A DNA stretch of 48,913 nt from Verrucomicrobiota bacterium (GCA_018239675.1 JAFEGX010000005.1:1-48913), one strand, 5' to 3'. Positions 1-8,029 are shown, counted from the stretch's first letter. Translations and numbers: made by a program. Notes: a model not told the origin generated them from the letters alone.

Positions 1-1
1 A

Positions 2-190
2 ACCATCCGAGTGGTGCTTCTGGCGCCGTCCGTTTTCACGCAGATGCCGACGGGAGTCTCGCGGCACTCAATACATGATTTCGATATCTGGGGTGTCATC
101 GAAGCGACATCGATGACTTATGAGAACTGTTCTCAGGTCAATGAAATATTTGAGACAATGTCGCATCAAGCTACCGAGAACCGTCATTGA
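2..190 (+). CDS. Possible 3' end of an upstream gene (partial)
   Basis: An open frame enters from the left edge and reads 62 codons to a TGA at 188-190. Its first third prefers G or C in third positions, like the genes around it; the last third is AT-richer and less convincing. No family is recognisable. A second frame (from base 1) is open for only 25 codons to a TGA at 76-78 and could equally be the true C-terminus of the upstream gene. Low confidence; the bases left of the window would decide. Confidence 0.25.
   Translation, partial: TIRVVLLAPSVFTQMPTGVSRHSIHDFDIWGVIEATSMTYENCSQVNEIFETMSHQATENRH
95..117. promoter_or_regulatory. 8-bp perfect inverted repeat upstream of aroB
   Basis: GTCATCGA at 95-102 is the exact reverse complement of TCGATGAC at 110-117, with a 7-base spacer. 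It lies about 105 bases before the aroB start in an AT-richer stretch. Size and spacing would fit a dimeric repressor site or a small hairpin. No regulator is identified, and nothing else in the window repeats it. Confidence 0.3.
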
Positions 191-221
191 CCGGCGCAAG
201 TAGCTGGTTTTAAAAGAACCT

Positions 222-1307
222 ATGACATCTGGCCTGACCGTTGACCTTGGGTCGCGCAGCTATCCCATCCATTTCGTGGGCAATGCTGGCGTCGCGGTGC
301 TGGCGTTGGTGCAGGAGCTGACGGCGCAGTCGAGGCCGGTGGCGCTGCTGACGGACCAAGGGGTGCTGGCGGCCCAGCGCGACCTGATCGAGCGGACGCT
401 GGCAGGGGTGCCGCGACTCGTAGTGCACGCGGGCGAGACCTCCAAGTCTCTGGAGACCTACGGACGAGTCCTCGACTTTCTCGCGAGCCAGAAGATTCCG
501 CGGAAAGGCGTGCTGCTTGTCCTGGGTGGCGGGGTGGTGGGCGATCTTGGAGGATTCGCTGCTGCGAGTTTCCTCCGCGGAATCGAGTACGTCCAGATTC
601 CGACGACGCTACTGGCGATGGTGGACAGTTCGGTGGGCGGCAAGACCGGCCTCAATCTTGGGGCCGGCAAGAATCTCGTGGGTGCGTTTCATCACCCGCA
701 GGCGGTGTACGTCGCCACGGATTTCCTGACGACCCTGCCTGCCCGGGAGTTTGCGGCCGGTGCCGCCGAGGTCATCAAGTACGGACTGCTGGGCGATGCG
801 TCGCTCCTGGCGCAGCTGGAAAAAACGCCGGTCACGCCGCGGAGCGCCGAGTTGCCGCAGGTCATCCGGCGCTGCTGCGAGATGAAGGCGGCCGTCGTGC
901 GCGCCGATGAACGCGAAACGGCGGCGGAGGGCGGGCGCGCGCTGCTCAACCTGGGTCACACCTTCGGCCACGCAATCGAACAGGTGACCGGCTACGGCCA
1001 CTACCTGCACGGCGAGGCGGTCGGAGTGGGGTTGGCCGCCGCGGCGAGACTTTCCCAGGCCCTCGGCTACCTGTCCGCCGCGGACGTGGGGCGTGTCGAC
1101 CGCGTGGTGGCGGCGCACGCGCTGCCGACGAGGCTGCGTGAGGGACTGCCGCTGTCGGCCCTCATGGCGGCCATGCAGCAGGACAAGAAAGTCCGCGCCG
1201 GGCAGCTGCGCTTTGTCGTGCTCAAGCGGCTGGGCGAGGCGGCCACGCAGGGAAACATCGACGCCTCGCTGGTCGAGACAGTGTGGCGGGAGCTGGGCGC
1301 GGCCTGA
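222..1307 (+). CDS. aroB: 3-dehydroquinate synthase
   Basis: Cytoplasmic NAD- and metal-dependent enzyme converting DAHP to 3-dehydroquinate, the second step of the shikimate pathway. The 361-residue product is full length. Visible signatures: nucleotide-binding GGGVVGDLGGF, the PTTLLAMVDSSVGGKTG segment, KNLVGAFHHP, and the metal-binding residues in AAEVIKYG, LNLGHTFGHAIE and HGEAVGVG. ATG at 222 is the first in-frame start. The spacing upstream has only a weak AG-rich stretch, as for many genes here. An unrecognised gene begins 46 bases downstream on the same strand and lpxA and pdxA follow, so it may head a housekeeping transcription unit. Confidence 0.97.
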   Translation: MTSGLTVDLGSRSYPIHFVGNAGVAVLALVQELTAQSRPVALLTDQGVLAAQRDLIERTLAGVPRLVVHAGETSKSLETYGRVLDFLASQKIPRKGVLLVLGGGVVGDLGGFAAASFLRGIEYVQIPTTLLAMVDSSVGGKTGLNLGAGKNLVGAFHHPQAVYVATDFLTTLPAREFAAGAAEVIKYGLLGDASLLAQLEKTPVTPRSAELPQVIRRCCEMKAAVVRADERETAAEGGRALLNLGHTFGHAIEQVTGYGHYLHGEAVGVGLAAAARLSQALGYLSAADVGRVDRVVAAHALPTRLREGLPLSALMAAMQQDKKVRAGQLRFVVLKRLGEAATQGNIDASLVETVWRELGAA

Positions 1308-1353
1308 GGATTAGGAGTGCTATCGCCCGGCAAACGGCTAGAGTGACAGAACC

Positions 1354-1986
1354 ATGTCGGCCATCGACGAAGGCATTGTCCGCGACTACTTCGAGCAGAA
1401 CGGATTCCTGGTCCGTCAGTCCCGCAAGTATCAGGTCCAGTCGCGGCGCAAGACCGAGGAGGAGGAGATCGACCTCATTGTCTACAACCCGGCCTGGCAG
1501 CGCGGTTCGCGACGGCCCGATTTCTTCCTTTTCTCGACCGAGCTCGAGTTTGTCCACAAGGCCATCGTGGTGGTGAAGGGCTGGCATACCGACGTGTTCA
1601 CGCCGGCGACGCTGAAGAACAGCCCGGAAATTTTCCGATTTCTCGAGGACAAGGTCCTGAAGGAGGTCACTAGCTTCTTTCCGGCCGAACCGACCGACGA
1701 CTCCGGCGGGGCGCTGACCAAGATCCTGGTGCTCCCAAGCCTGCCCACTGCCGAGCCGTTCCGCTCGCAGAGCGTGGAGCTGCTCAAGGGCCGCGGGGTC
1801 GACGCGATCATTTCATTCCGCGCCATGCTCCTGGACATCCTCGAAAAGATCGAGGTGAACCAGAACTACACCAAGAGCGACACGCTCCAGGTGATGCGGA
1901 TCCTGAAGAACTACGACCTGCTGAAGGACACGCAGCTGGACATGTTCCCGGAACGGGCTGGCGCCGGCCGGCGAGCCAAGACCTGA
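1354..1986 (+). CDS. Conserved hypothetical protein, possible nuclease-like N-terminal fold
   Basis: A 210-residue soluble protein with no signal peptide or membrane segment. I do not recognise a named family. The N-terminal half has EEEIDLIVYNP (around residues 36-46), then a hydrophobic strand ending in a lysine (AIVVVKGWH, around 69-77). This loosely resembles the D...(x)xK arrangement of PD-(D/E)xK nuclease folds, but the central acidic residue is not clear. The C-terminal half is helical and charged (LLDILEKIEVNQNYTK...LKNYDLLKDTQLDMF). It sits 46 bases after aroB and 5 bases before lpxA in the same direction, so it is probably co-transcribed. Coding is supported by codon use and tight packing; function is unknown. 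Confidence 0.85.
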   Translation: MSAIDEGIVRDYFEQNGFLVRQSRKYQVQSRRKTEEEEIDLIVYNPAWQRGSRRPDFFLFSTELEFVHKAIVVVKGWHTDVFTPATLKNSPEIFRFLEDKVLKEVTSFFPAEPTDDSGGALTKILVLPSLPTAEPFRSQSVELLKGRGVDAIISFRAMLLDILEKIEVNQNYTKSDTLQVMRILKNYDLLKDTQLDMFPERAGAGRRAKT

Positions 1987-1991
1987 CCGCG

Positions 1992-2753
1992 ATGGCCACA
2001 CGCATCCACCCCTCCGCCATCGTCGAGCCCGGGGCCCAGCTCGGCGTCGACTGCGACATCATGGCCGGCGCGATTGTCACCCGGCATTGCGTCCTCGGCG
2101 ACCGCGTGGTGGTTCATCCCTACGCGGTGGTCGGCGGCGACCCGCAGTATCTGAAATTTGACCCGGCCACCGTCTCGGGCGTCAGGGTCGGCAGCGGCAC
2201 CGTGGTGCGCGAGCACGTCACGCTCAACCGTTCGATCCATGCGGGCGGATTCACGACGATCGGCGAAAACTGTTTCATCATGGCCTCGTGCCATGTGGCG
2301 CACGACTGCGTGGTGGGCCATCAGGTGGTCCTGGCCAACGCGTCGCTGCTCGCCGGCCACGTGTCGGTCGCGGACCACACCTTCTTCGGCGGCGCCGCCG
2401 CGGTGCACCAGTTTGTCCGCATCGGCGAGGGCGTCATGGTGGCCGGCCACGCGTCGATCACGCGCGATGTCCCGCATTTCGTGATGGTCGCGGAGCGCGA
2501 CGACGTCATTGGCTTCAACGTCGTGGGCCTGAAGCGCCGCGGCGTGGCGCGCGAGGCCATCGCCCAGCTCAAGCTGGCGTACCACGAGGTGTATTTCACC
2601 CCGGGCAACATCCGGAACGTCGCGGCAAACGCCCTCGCGTCGGGCCGGTTCCCGGCGCCGGAGGCGCGGCGCTTCCTCGAGTTCTTCAGCGACGGCAAGC
2701 GCAGCTTCGCCCGCGCCCGGCGGGCGGCGGCCGATGAATCGAATGCCAGCTAG
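1992..2753 (+). CDS. lpxA: Acyl-ACP--UDP-N-acetylglucosamine O-acyltransferase
   Basis: First step of lipid A synthesis: transfers a 3-hydroxyacyl chain from ACP to UDP-GlcNAc in the cytoplasm. The 253-residue product shows left-handed beta-helix hexapeptide repeats from HPSAIVEPGAQLG at residue 6 to about residue 160, then a helical C-terminus with the LpxA-type VGLKRRGVAREAI. SCHVAHDCVVGH carries the catalytic histidine (H104, matching E. coli H125), with H101 matching E. coli H122. ANASLLAGHVSV and AVHQF are also LpxA-like. It overlaps pdxA by 20 bases. No other lpx gene is nearby, which differs from the lpxD-fabZ-lpxA-lpxB cluster of proteobacteria. Its presence indicates an LPS-type outer membrane. 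Confidence 0.93.
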   Translation: MATRIHPSAIVEPGAQLGVDCDIMAGAIVTRHCVLGDRVVVHPYAVVGGDPQYLKFDPATVSGVRVGSGTVVREHVTLNRSIHAGGFTTIGENCFIMASCHVAHDCVVGHQVVLANASLLAGHVSVADHTFFGGAAAVHQFVRIGEGVMVAGHASITRDVPHFVMVAERDDVIGFNVVGLKRRGVAREAIAQLKLAYHEVYFTPGNIRNVAANALASGRFPAPEARRFLEFFSDGKRSFARARRAAADESNAS

Positions 2754-3666
2754 GATTGCCATCACGTGTGGCGACCCGGCCGGGGTGGGTCCCGAGATCA
2801 TCACCGCGTGGCTCGCGTCGCACCCGGCTGACGCGGCGGAGCTGGCGGTGATCGGCCCGGCCGGCTGGCTGGCCGGTTTGGCGACCGGCGCGGAGAAGAT
2901 CGCGGTGGGCCTCGAGGATTTCACGGCAGTGCCGGGCCGGCCGGACGCCGACGGCGCCCTCGTTGCCTGGGCGGCGATGGAACGGGCGGCGCAGGGTTGC
3001 ACCGAGGGGCGGTTTGCCGGCGTGGTCACCGGACCGGTCAGCAAGGGGGCCCTGGCGCGCCTCGGTTATCCGTTTCCCGGCCAGACGGAATTCTTTGCGG
3101 CCCGCTGGGGAGGCGATCCCGTGATGGCCTTCTGCGGCGGCCGGCTCCGCGTGGTGCTGGCGACGTGGCATGTGCCGCTGCACCAAGTGGCGCGCCTGCT
3201 TGGGCCGCACCTGCTGCACCGCACCGTGGCGGCGGCGGTTGCCCTGGCCCGGTCGGAGGGCGTGGCCCGGCCCCGCATTGGCGTGTGCGGGCTCAACCCC
3301 CATGCGGGCGAGGGTGGCCTGCTGGGCGAGGAGGAGCGCGACCTGCTCGACCCGACCCTGGCCCGCCTGCAGGCGGAATTCCCGGGCCTGTCCTTGTGCC
3401 AGCCGGGCGACACGCTGTTTGCGCGGGCCCTGGCCGGCGAGTTCGACGTGGTGGTGGCGCTGTATCACGATCAGGGACTGGCGCCGCTCAAGGCGGTCGA
3501 CTTCGACACGGCCGTGAACGTGACGCTCGGTCTGCCCTTTGTGCGGACGAGCCCGGACCACGGCACCGCGTATGCCATCGCAGGGCAGGGGAAGGCGCGC
3601 GGAACCAGTTTTGCCCAGGCGGTGGAGGTGGCCCGGCGCTTGATAAAGTTCCGGGCCCGGCAATAG
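2734..3666 (+). CDS. pdxA: 4-hydroxythreonine-4-phosphate dehydrogenase
   Basis: Metal- and NAD(P)-dependent oxidation of 4-phosphohydroxy-L-threonine in the DXP-dependent route to pyridoxal phosphate. At 310 residues it is close to the family length of about 330. N-terminal ITCGDPAGVGPE, TGPVSKGAL, and the three metal-binding histidines in ATWHVPL (H146), GLNPHAGEGG (H190) and YHDQGLAPLK (H245) are present; TSPDHGTAY follows. The start at 2734 lies inside the end of lpxA, which points to translational coupling; a second ATG four codons later (2743) is also possible. An Fe-S carrier gene starts 9 bases after the stop. Confidence 0.94.
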   Translation: MNRMPARIAITCGDPAGVGPEIITAWLASHPADAAELAVIGPAGWLAGLATGAEKIAVGLEDFTAVPGRPDADGALVAWAAMERAAQGCTEGRFAGVVTGPVSKGALARLGYPFPGQTEFFAARWGGDPVMAFCGGRLRVVLATWHVPLHQVARLLGPHLLHRTVAAAVALARSEGVARPRIGVCGLNPHAGEGGLLGEEERDLLDPTLARLQAEFPGLSLCQPGDTLFARALAGEFDVVVALYHDQGLAPLKAVDFDTAVNVTLGLPFVRTSPDHGTAYAIAGQGKARGTSFAQAVEVARRLIKFRARQ

Positions 3667-3675
3667 TCCGCGTCC

Positions 3676-4056
3676 ATGCCTGAGACCGCCGCCATCACCA
3701 CGCTCCCCGAGGGCGTCCGCGAGGGAAACGAAAACCTCGTGCGCCTGACCGCGTCCGCCGGGACGAAGGCGGCGGCGCTGATGGCGCGGGAGGGGCAGGG
3801 GAACTACCTCCGCATCGCGATCACCGGCGGCGGATGCAACGGCTTGAGCTACAAGCTGAAATTCGCGCCCGAGCCGCGGCGCGGCGACATCCTGGTCCGC
3901 ACGGCCGGCGTGGCGGTGGTGGTGGACAGCAAGAGTGCGCTGTACCTGAAGGGCACCCATTTGGACTACTCGGACGCGATGGTGGCCGGCGGATTCAAGT
4001 TCTCGAATCCCAACGCGAAGGCCTCGTGCTCCTGTGGTGAGAGCTTCTCCGTCTGA
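3676..4056 (+). CDS. A-type iron-sulfur carrier protein (HesB/IscA/ErpA family)
   Basis: Small cytoplasmic protein that delivers Fe-S clusters to target enzymes. All three conserved cysteines are present: C54 in GGGCNGLSYK and C118 and C120 in the C-terminal CSCGESF. Length (126 residues) fits the family, with about 20 extra N-terminal residues. The FxFxNPNAxxSCSCGxSF ending resembles ErpA/IscA, but the subtype cannot be settled from sequence alone. It follows pdxA by 9 bases and is not next to the suf operon at 14-19 kb, so it may be an independent carrier supplied by Suf. Confidence 0.9.
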   Translation: MPETAAITTLPEGVREGNENLVRLTASAGTKAAALMAREGQGNYLRIAITGGGCNGLSYKLKFAPEPRRGDILVRTAGVAVVVDSKSALYLKGTHLDYSDAMVAGGFKFSNPNAKASCSCGESFSV

Positions 4057-4157
4057 CCCCCAATTTCCGAGGGCGCTTTCCCTACTTAGGTGTTGTCATT
4101 CCGGCGCTTCCCGGCGAGAACCCCGCCCGACCTACTCACCCGATCCTATCCTAATTG

Positions 4158-4823
4158 ATGGCTACTCCGTTCCCTTCCGCCGGCGGCGGCAATCGTCCCG
4201 GCTCCTACCAGCGTCGCAACAACGACCCCTTCGCGGCCATTCGCCGCAATCACCGCATCAAGGTTCCGCAGGTTCGCCTGATCTCGCCCGAGGGCAAGCA
4301 GCTGGGCGTGATTGAAACCACCAAGGCCATCAACCTTGCGCTGGAAGTCGGCCTCGACCTGGTGGAAGTGGCGCCGAACGCCACGCCGCCGGTCTGCCGC
4401 ATCATGGATTTCGGCAAGTACGTGTACGAGGAGTCGAAGAAGACCTCGCACGTGAAGTCGACCGCGAGCAAGATCAAGGAGATCGAGTTCACCGCGCGCA
4501 TCGAGCACAACGACTTCAACACCAAGCTCCGCCATGCGGAGGAGTTCCTCGCGCACGGCAACAAGGTGAAGCTGCGCCTGAAGTTCCGCGGGCGCGAGAT
4601 GGCCCACACCGAGATCGGCTTCGATGTGATGAATCGCGCCGTGGTTGAGCTGGGCGGGATGGGGCACCCGGACGCCGAGCCGAAGCTCATCGGCCGCAAC
4701 ATCAATGTCATGCTCACGCCGCTGCCCGTCAACAAGCGGAAGCCGAAGTTCCACCACGAGAACGAGGCGGAGCCCGGGGAGGAGTCGACGGCTCCCTCCG
4801 CTCCGCCCCCGGCCGGCGACTGA
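4158..4823 (+). CDS. infC: Translation initiation factor IF-3
   Basis: Binds the 30S subunit, prevents premature subunit joining and proofreads start-codon selection. The 221-residue protein has the N-terminal domain (HRIKVPQVRLISPEG, LDLVEVAPNATPPVCRIMDFGKY), a lysine-rich linker and the C-terminal domain (IEFTARIEHNDFNTKLRHAEEFL, KVKLRLKFRGREMAHTEIG). A Gly/Arg-rich lead-in of about 35 residues and an acidic, Pro-rich tail after residue 195 extend the core. ATG at 4158 is preferred over the in-frame TTG just before it (4155); the rare AUU-type start known from E. coli infC is not in frame here. The usual partners rpmI and rplT do not follow; an amidase gene does. Confidence 0.95.
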   Translation: MATPFPSAGGGNRPGSYQRRNNDPFAAIRRNHRIKVPQVRLISPEGKQLGVIETTKAINLALEVGLDLVEVAPNATPPVCRIMDFGKYVYEESKKTSHVKSTASKIKEIEFTARIEHNDFNTKLRHAEEFLAHGNKVKLRLKFRGREMAHTEIGFDVMNRAVVELGGMGHPDAEPKLIGRNINVMLTPLPVNKRKPKFHHENEAEPGEESTAPSAPPPAGD

Positions 4824-4835
4824 GCCGGCGCCGCC

Positions 4836-5948
4836 ATGCCCAGGGCGGCCCTGCGTCTTCTGCTGGTGGCGCCCCTGCTCGTGGCGCTCGTCGCCGCGTC
4901 CCAGGGGCCCGGCCGGTCCGCTCCCACCCGCCCCGGCGCGCCCGCGGCGCCGGCCTTCGCCGCGCTGCCGCGCATCGCGCAGCTCGAGGTCACCCGCCTT
5001 GGCGGCATCGACCACGTGTCCCTCCGCGAGGCCGCCCCGCTGCTCGGGCTCAGAGCGACGTGGGCCGAGAAGGAGCGCCAGCTCACGCTCGCCGATGCCA
5101 GCGGCAAGGTCGTGTTCGAGGCCGACAGCCGCGAGGTGAGCTTCCACGGCCTGCGCCTCTTCCTCGGGCGGCCCGTCGTGCTGCGCGACGGCGTCGTCCT
5201 GGTCAGCAAGGTCGACTTCGAGCGCGTGCTGCTTGCGCGCCTCCGGCCCGCCCTGCTCGGCGCCCCGCCGCCGCGGCCGCGCGTGGTCGCCCTCGACCCC
5301 GGGCACGGCGGCACCGACAACGGCATGGAGAACAAGTCGCTCGGGCTGAAGGAAAAGGTTCTCACGCTCGACGTGGCCCAGCGCGTGGCGCGGCTGCTCG
5401 CCGCCCGGGACTTCACTGTCGTGCTCACACGGAAGTCCGACGCGCCGCTGGCGGCCGACAAGGCGACCGACTTCCGCCGCCGGGCCGAGGTCGCCAATCG
5501 GGCGGGCGCCGACGTGTTCGTCAGCATCCATTTCAATTCGCTCTATCCCGACACCAAGACCAGCGGCACTGAGACATATACCTTTACGCCGCAGTTCCAG
5601 CGGTCCGACCGCGCCTGGAGTCCCGCCGAGCGCGATGACACCGAGCGCGACGCCGCGCCGGTGAACCGCTACGACGCCTGGAGCTCGTTGCTCGGCCAAT
5701 GCCTCCACCGCGAAATCATCGGCCGCCTGGGCACGCTCGACCGCGGGCAGAAGACCATGCATTCGGCGGTCATGCGCGGTCTCGACTGCCCCGCGGTGCT
5801 GGTCGAGTCGGTCTTCCTGTCGAATGACGCCGAGGCCCGCCTCGCGTCGACGCCGGCCGGACGGCAGCGGATCGCCGACGCGATCGCCACCGGCATCGTC
5901 GCTTACGCCGACGCGGTCGCCGCGCTCCAGCCGAAACCCGGCCCGTGA
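4836..5948 (+). CDS. N-acetylmuramoyl-L-alanine amidase, Amidase_3 (AmiC-like), exported
   Basis: Zinc hydrolase that cleaves the amide bond between N-acetylmuramic acid and the stem peptide of peptidoglycan. The 370-residue protein starts with a signal-peptide-like stretch (residues 1-22, hydrophobic LLLVAPLLVALVAA). A beta-rich domain at about 48-140 resembles copper-amine-oxidase-N-like stalks. The catalytic domain runs from about 148: LDPGHGGTDNG (H157), LKEKVL (E173), SIHFNS (H232) and LVESVFLSN (E324), the full zinc and catalytic set. Site of action is the periplasm. It starts 12 bases after infC. The next gene starts inside its stop codon, suggesting coupled translation. Confidence 0.9.
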   Translation: MPRAALRLLLVAPLLVALVAASQGPGRSAPTRPGAPAAPAFAALPRIAQLEVTRLGGIDHVSLREAAPLLGLRATWAEKERQLTLADASGKVVFEADSREVSFHGLRLFLGRPVVLRDGVVLVSKVDFERVLLARLRPALLGAPPPRPRVVALDPGHGGTDNGMENKSLGLKEKVLTLDVAQRVARLLAARDFTVVLTRKSDAPLAADKATDFRRRAEVANRAGADVFVSIHFNSLYPDTKTSGTETYTFTPQFQRSDRAWSPAERDDTERDAAPVNRYDAWSSLLGQCLHREIIGRLGTLDRGQKTMHSAVMRGLDCPAVLVESVFLSNDAEARLASTPAGRQRIADAIATGIVAYADAVAALQPKPGP

Positions 5949-7054
5949 AACAACGTCTCTACCTGAATATGCCCATGCCATCATCCCGTTTCCTGCTGGG
6001 TGCCGTCGCGGCGCTGGCCCTCCTCGCTTCGCCGACGCGGGCGTGGGAGTCCGCCGGCCACCGCATCGTCACGCAGTTCGCACTCGACAGCCTGCCCGCG
6101 GATTTCCCGGCCTTTGTCCGCGAGCCCGCCCACGTGAAGCGCCTGCTCTACGTGTCCGGCCTGCCCGACCGCTGGAGCCACGCCCCGGACCTGCCGCTCA
6201 AGCATGTGAACTGGCCGGATCATTACCTCGACGTCGAGCAGATCCCGCTGGCCGGGCTCGATCCCCGGCAGCTGCCGTCATTCCGCAACGATTTCATCGT
6301 GGAATTCGCGCGGGCCCGGGCCGCGCATCCGGAGAATTTTGAAGCGCCCAAACCCGGCGCGGATCTCGAGCACTCGCGGGGCTGGCCCGGCTTTTTGCCG
6401 TGGTCCGTCACGGAGTCGTTCTACCAGCTCAAGACCGCCTTCTCGGCGCTCAAGGTCTACCGGGAGCTGGGCACGCCGGACGAGATCGCGAACGCGGAGT
6501 GGGACGTCACGTTCCTGATGGGCACCCTGAGCCACTACGTCGGCGATCTTTCGCAGCCGCTGCATACGACCATCCACCACGACGGCTGGGTGGGCCCGAA
6601 TCCGCATGGGTACCCGACGGCGCCGGGCTTCCACACGTGGATCGACAGCGGCCTGATCGCCAAGGCCGACCTCACCTTCGACAACCTGAAGGACCGCGTG
6701 CGGCCGGCGGCACCGGTGTCACTGGCGCTGCGGAGCGACGGGCGCGATCCGGTCTTCGTCGAGACGATGGACTTCCTGATCGACCAGAACCGGTTCGTGG
6801 AACCGCTCTACCAGCTGGAGTTGGCGCGGAAACTGGGGCACGGCTCCTACCCGGTCAGTCCTGAAGGCGAGGAAATCATCCTTTCCCAGCTCACCAAGGG
6901 CGGACGATATCTCGGTGCCCTGTGGCTGAGTGCCTGGCTGAGTGCGCCGCCGGAAACGTATCTCCGATCCGTGCTGCTGAAGCGTCACGCCGCTGAAGCC
7001 GCGGCGGCGGTCAAGGCGAGTCTGCCCGCGCCGGTCCCGGCCAAGGCGCCCTAA
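5945..7054 (+). CDS. S1/P1 nuclease / zinc-dependent phospholipase C-like exported protein
   Basis: Exported 369-residue protein of the all-helical trinuclear-zinc fold. The GTG start at 5945 overlaps the previous stop; ATGs at 5969 and 5975 (codons 9 and 11) are alternatives that leave a better signal peptide. After the hydrophobic stretch at 17-30, cleavage at ...TRA/W would give a mature N-terminal tryptophan (W34), which binds zinc in P1 nuclease. H39 in SAGHR, H87 in LKHVNW, and H197, D201 and H207 in GTLSHYVGDLSQPLHTT are the other expected ligand positions. It could be a nuclease or a phospholipase; sequence alone does not say which. Its neighbour is a peptidoglycan amidase, so both may act in the periplasm. 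Confidence 0.8.
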   Translation: MKQRLYLNMPMPSSRFLLGAVAALALLASPTRAWESAGHRIVTQFALDSLPADFPAFVREPAHVKRLLYVSGLPDRWSHAPDLPLKHVNWPDHYLDVEQIPLAGLDPRQLPSFRNDFIVEFARARAAHPENFEAPKPGADLEHSRGWPGFLPWSVTESFYQLKTAFSALKVYRELGTPDEIANAEWDVTFLMGTLSHYVGDLSQPLHTTIHHDGWVGPNPHGYPTAPGFHTWIDSGLIAKADLTFDNLKDRVRPAAPVSLALRSDGRDPVFVETMDFLIDQNRFVEPLYQLELARKLGHGSYPVSPEGEEIILSQLTKGGRYLGALWLSAWLSAPPETYLRSVLLKRHAAEAAAAVKASLPAPVPAKAP

Positions 7055-7094
7055 TTCCGTTCGATCTAGGTTGACCCACCGGGAGCACCGGGTC

Positions 7095-7211
7095 GACGCG
7101 AAGGGCACGGAGCCAGCCAGGTGGAGTTGAGGTCCGATCTGAGCTGATGATGGGGGCTCTGTGCCGTCCGTGCACCCTCCGTGATCCCAGTGTCGCCTAC
7201 ACTTCCACCTG
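7095..7211. repeat. Weak intergenic word-repeat element
   Basis: The gap between the P1-like gene and the EamA gene holds related words on opposite strands: a purine-rich segment (CGAAGGGCACGGAG, 7099-7112) and a pyrimidine-rich one (7157-7185, with CCGTGC and CCTCCGTG). An 8-bp exact inverted pair CAGGTGGA (7118-7125) / TCCACCTG (7204-7211) lies within. CGATCTAGG occurs at both ends of the gap (about 7065 and 7222) and CGATCTAG again at 20166. Much more degenerate than the other inverted elements of this window. Confidence 0.35.
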
Positions 7212-7231
7212 AATTGAAGACGATCTAGGGC

Positions 7232-7669
7232 CTAGCTCCGCCACGCCAGCACGATCGCACCGGCTACGATCAGCACGGTGCCGATGACGCCACGCGCGCT
7301 GAGCGGCTCTTGCAGAAACAGCGCGGCGAACGCCAGGACGAAGACCACGCTGAGCTTGTCGACTGGTGCGACCCGTGATGCCGGCCCAAGCTGCAACGCG
7401 CGGAAATAGCAAAGCCAAGACAGGCCGGTCGCGAGCCCGGACAACACCAGGAACAGCCAGGTGCGCCGCGGCACCTCAGCCAGCGCCGAGGGGTGGACCG
7501 CCACCAACGCGAGCGCCCAGGTAAACACGAGCACCACGGTGGTCCGGATCGCCGTGGCGAGATGGGAATTCACCCCGGCCACGCCGACCTTCGCCAGCAC
7601 GGCGGTCAGGCCGGCAAACAGGGCCGACAACAGGGCCCAGAACAACCACGACTGGGCCAAGCCGGTCAT
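7232..7669 (-). CDS. EamA/DMT-family transporter, single-domain
   Basis: Inner-membrane protein of 145 residues with about five hydrophobic segments, beginning WLFWALLSALFAGLTAVLAKVG. One EamA domain is visible, including ALQLGPASRVAPVDKLSVV and the final GVIGTVLIVAGAIVLAW. Most DMT transporters carry two such domains in about 300 residues; single-domain members usually work as dimers. The substrate is unknown. Its ATG overlaps the stop of the upstream crcB fragment in an ATGA, so the two are probably translated from one message. Confidence 0.85.
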   Translation of the reverse strand: MTGLAQSWLFWALLSALFAGLTAVLAKVGVAGVNSHLATAIRTTVVLVFTWALALVAVHPSALAEVPRRTWLFLVLSGLATGLSWLCYFRALQLGPASRVAPVDKLSVVFVLAFAALFLQEPLSARGVIGTVLIVAGAIVLAWRS

Positions 7670-7869
7670 GGCGTGGCCGCCAGCGTGGTGCCCAGCGGGT
7701 GCCCAAACCAGGCCCCGATCACGCCTGACGCGACCGAGTCGGTGATGTTCACGACAAATGCGCCCCAGGAAAACGGGCCGTCGAGGCGCGTGGTGAATGA
7801 CGCGGTGAGGCCGTTTCGCAGGACGCTGCCGACGTCACCACCGAAGACGACGAGGGGATAGGCGATCAT
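7666..7869 (-). pseudogene. crcB: Truncated CrcB/FluC fluoride channel (N-terminal half only)
   Basis: The 67-residue product matches the first half of CrcB/FluC: LVVFGGDVGSVLRNGL corresponds to the family's GGxxGAxxRY segment, and FSWGAFVVNITDSVASGVIGA to the GTLxVNxxGSFxxG helix. FluC is normally about 125 residues with two more helices and a GGFTTFSTF motif; none of this is encoded, because the frame stops and runs into the EamA gene in an ATGA overlap. Several consensus residues are altered (GS for GA, RN for RY, TD for GS), so decay or deletion is the simplest reading. A short functional relative cannot be excluded. No fluoride riboswitch was recognised upstream. Confidence 0.6.
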
Positions 7870-8029
7870 GACGGGAGGCTATGGGACGATATGAACCGGA
7901 GTCATCTATTCCCGCGGGGAAAACGTTTTACCTGAGACGGGAAGGCAGAATCCATCGCCGACCCGAGGCAAACCGCTCCCGGCTCGCTTGGCAAGCGGCC
8001 TGCACACCCCGGGGCGTGTCACCTAATGC

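Noticed and set aside
4146..5984. A 612-codon open frame on the minus strand
   Set aside because: Antisense to infC and the amidase, whose motifs are unmistakable.
7870..7930. Possible fluoride riboswitch upstream of the crcB fragment
   Set aside because: The minus-strand leader was read for the conserved GGNGAUG...UGAUG pattern of crcB RNA; only isolated GATG words are present and no pseudoknot arrangement could be drawn.
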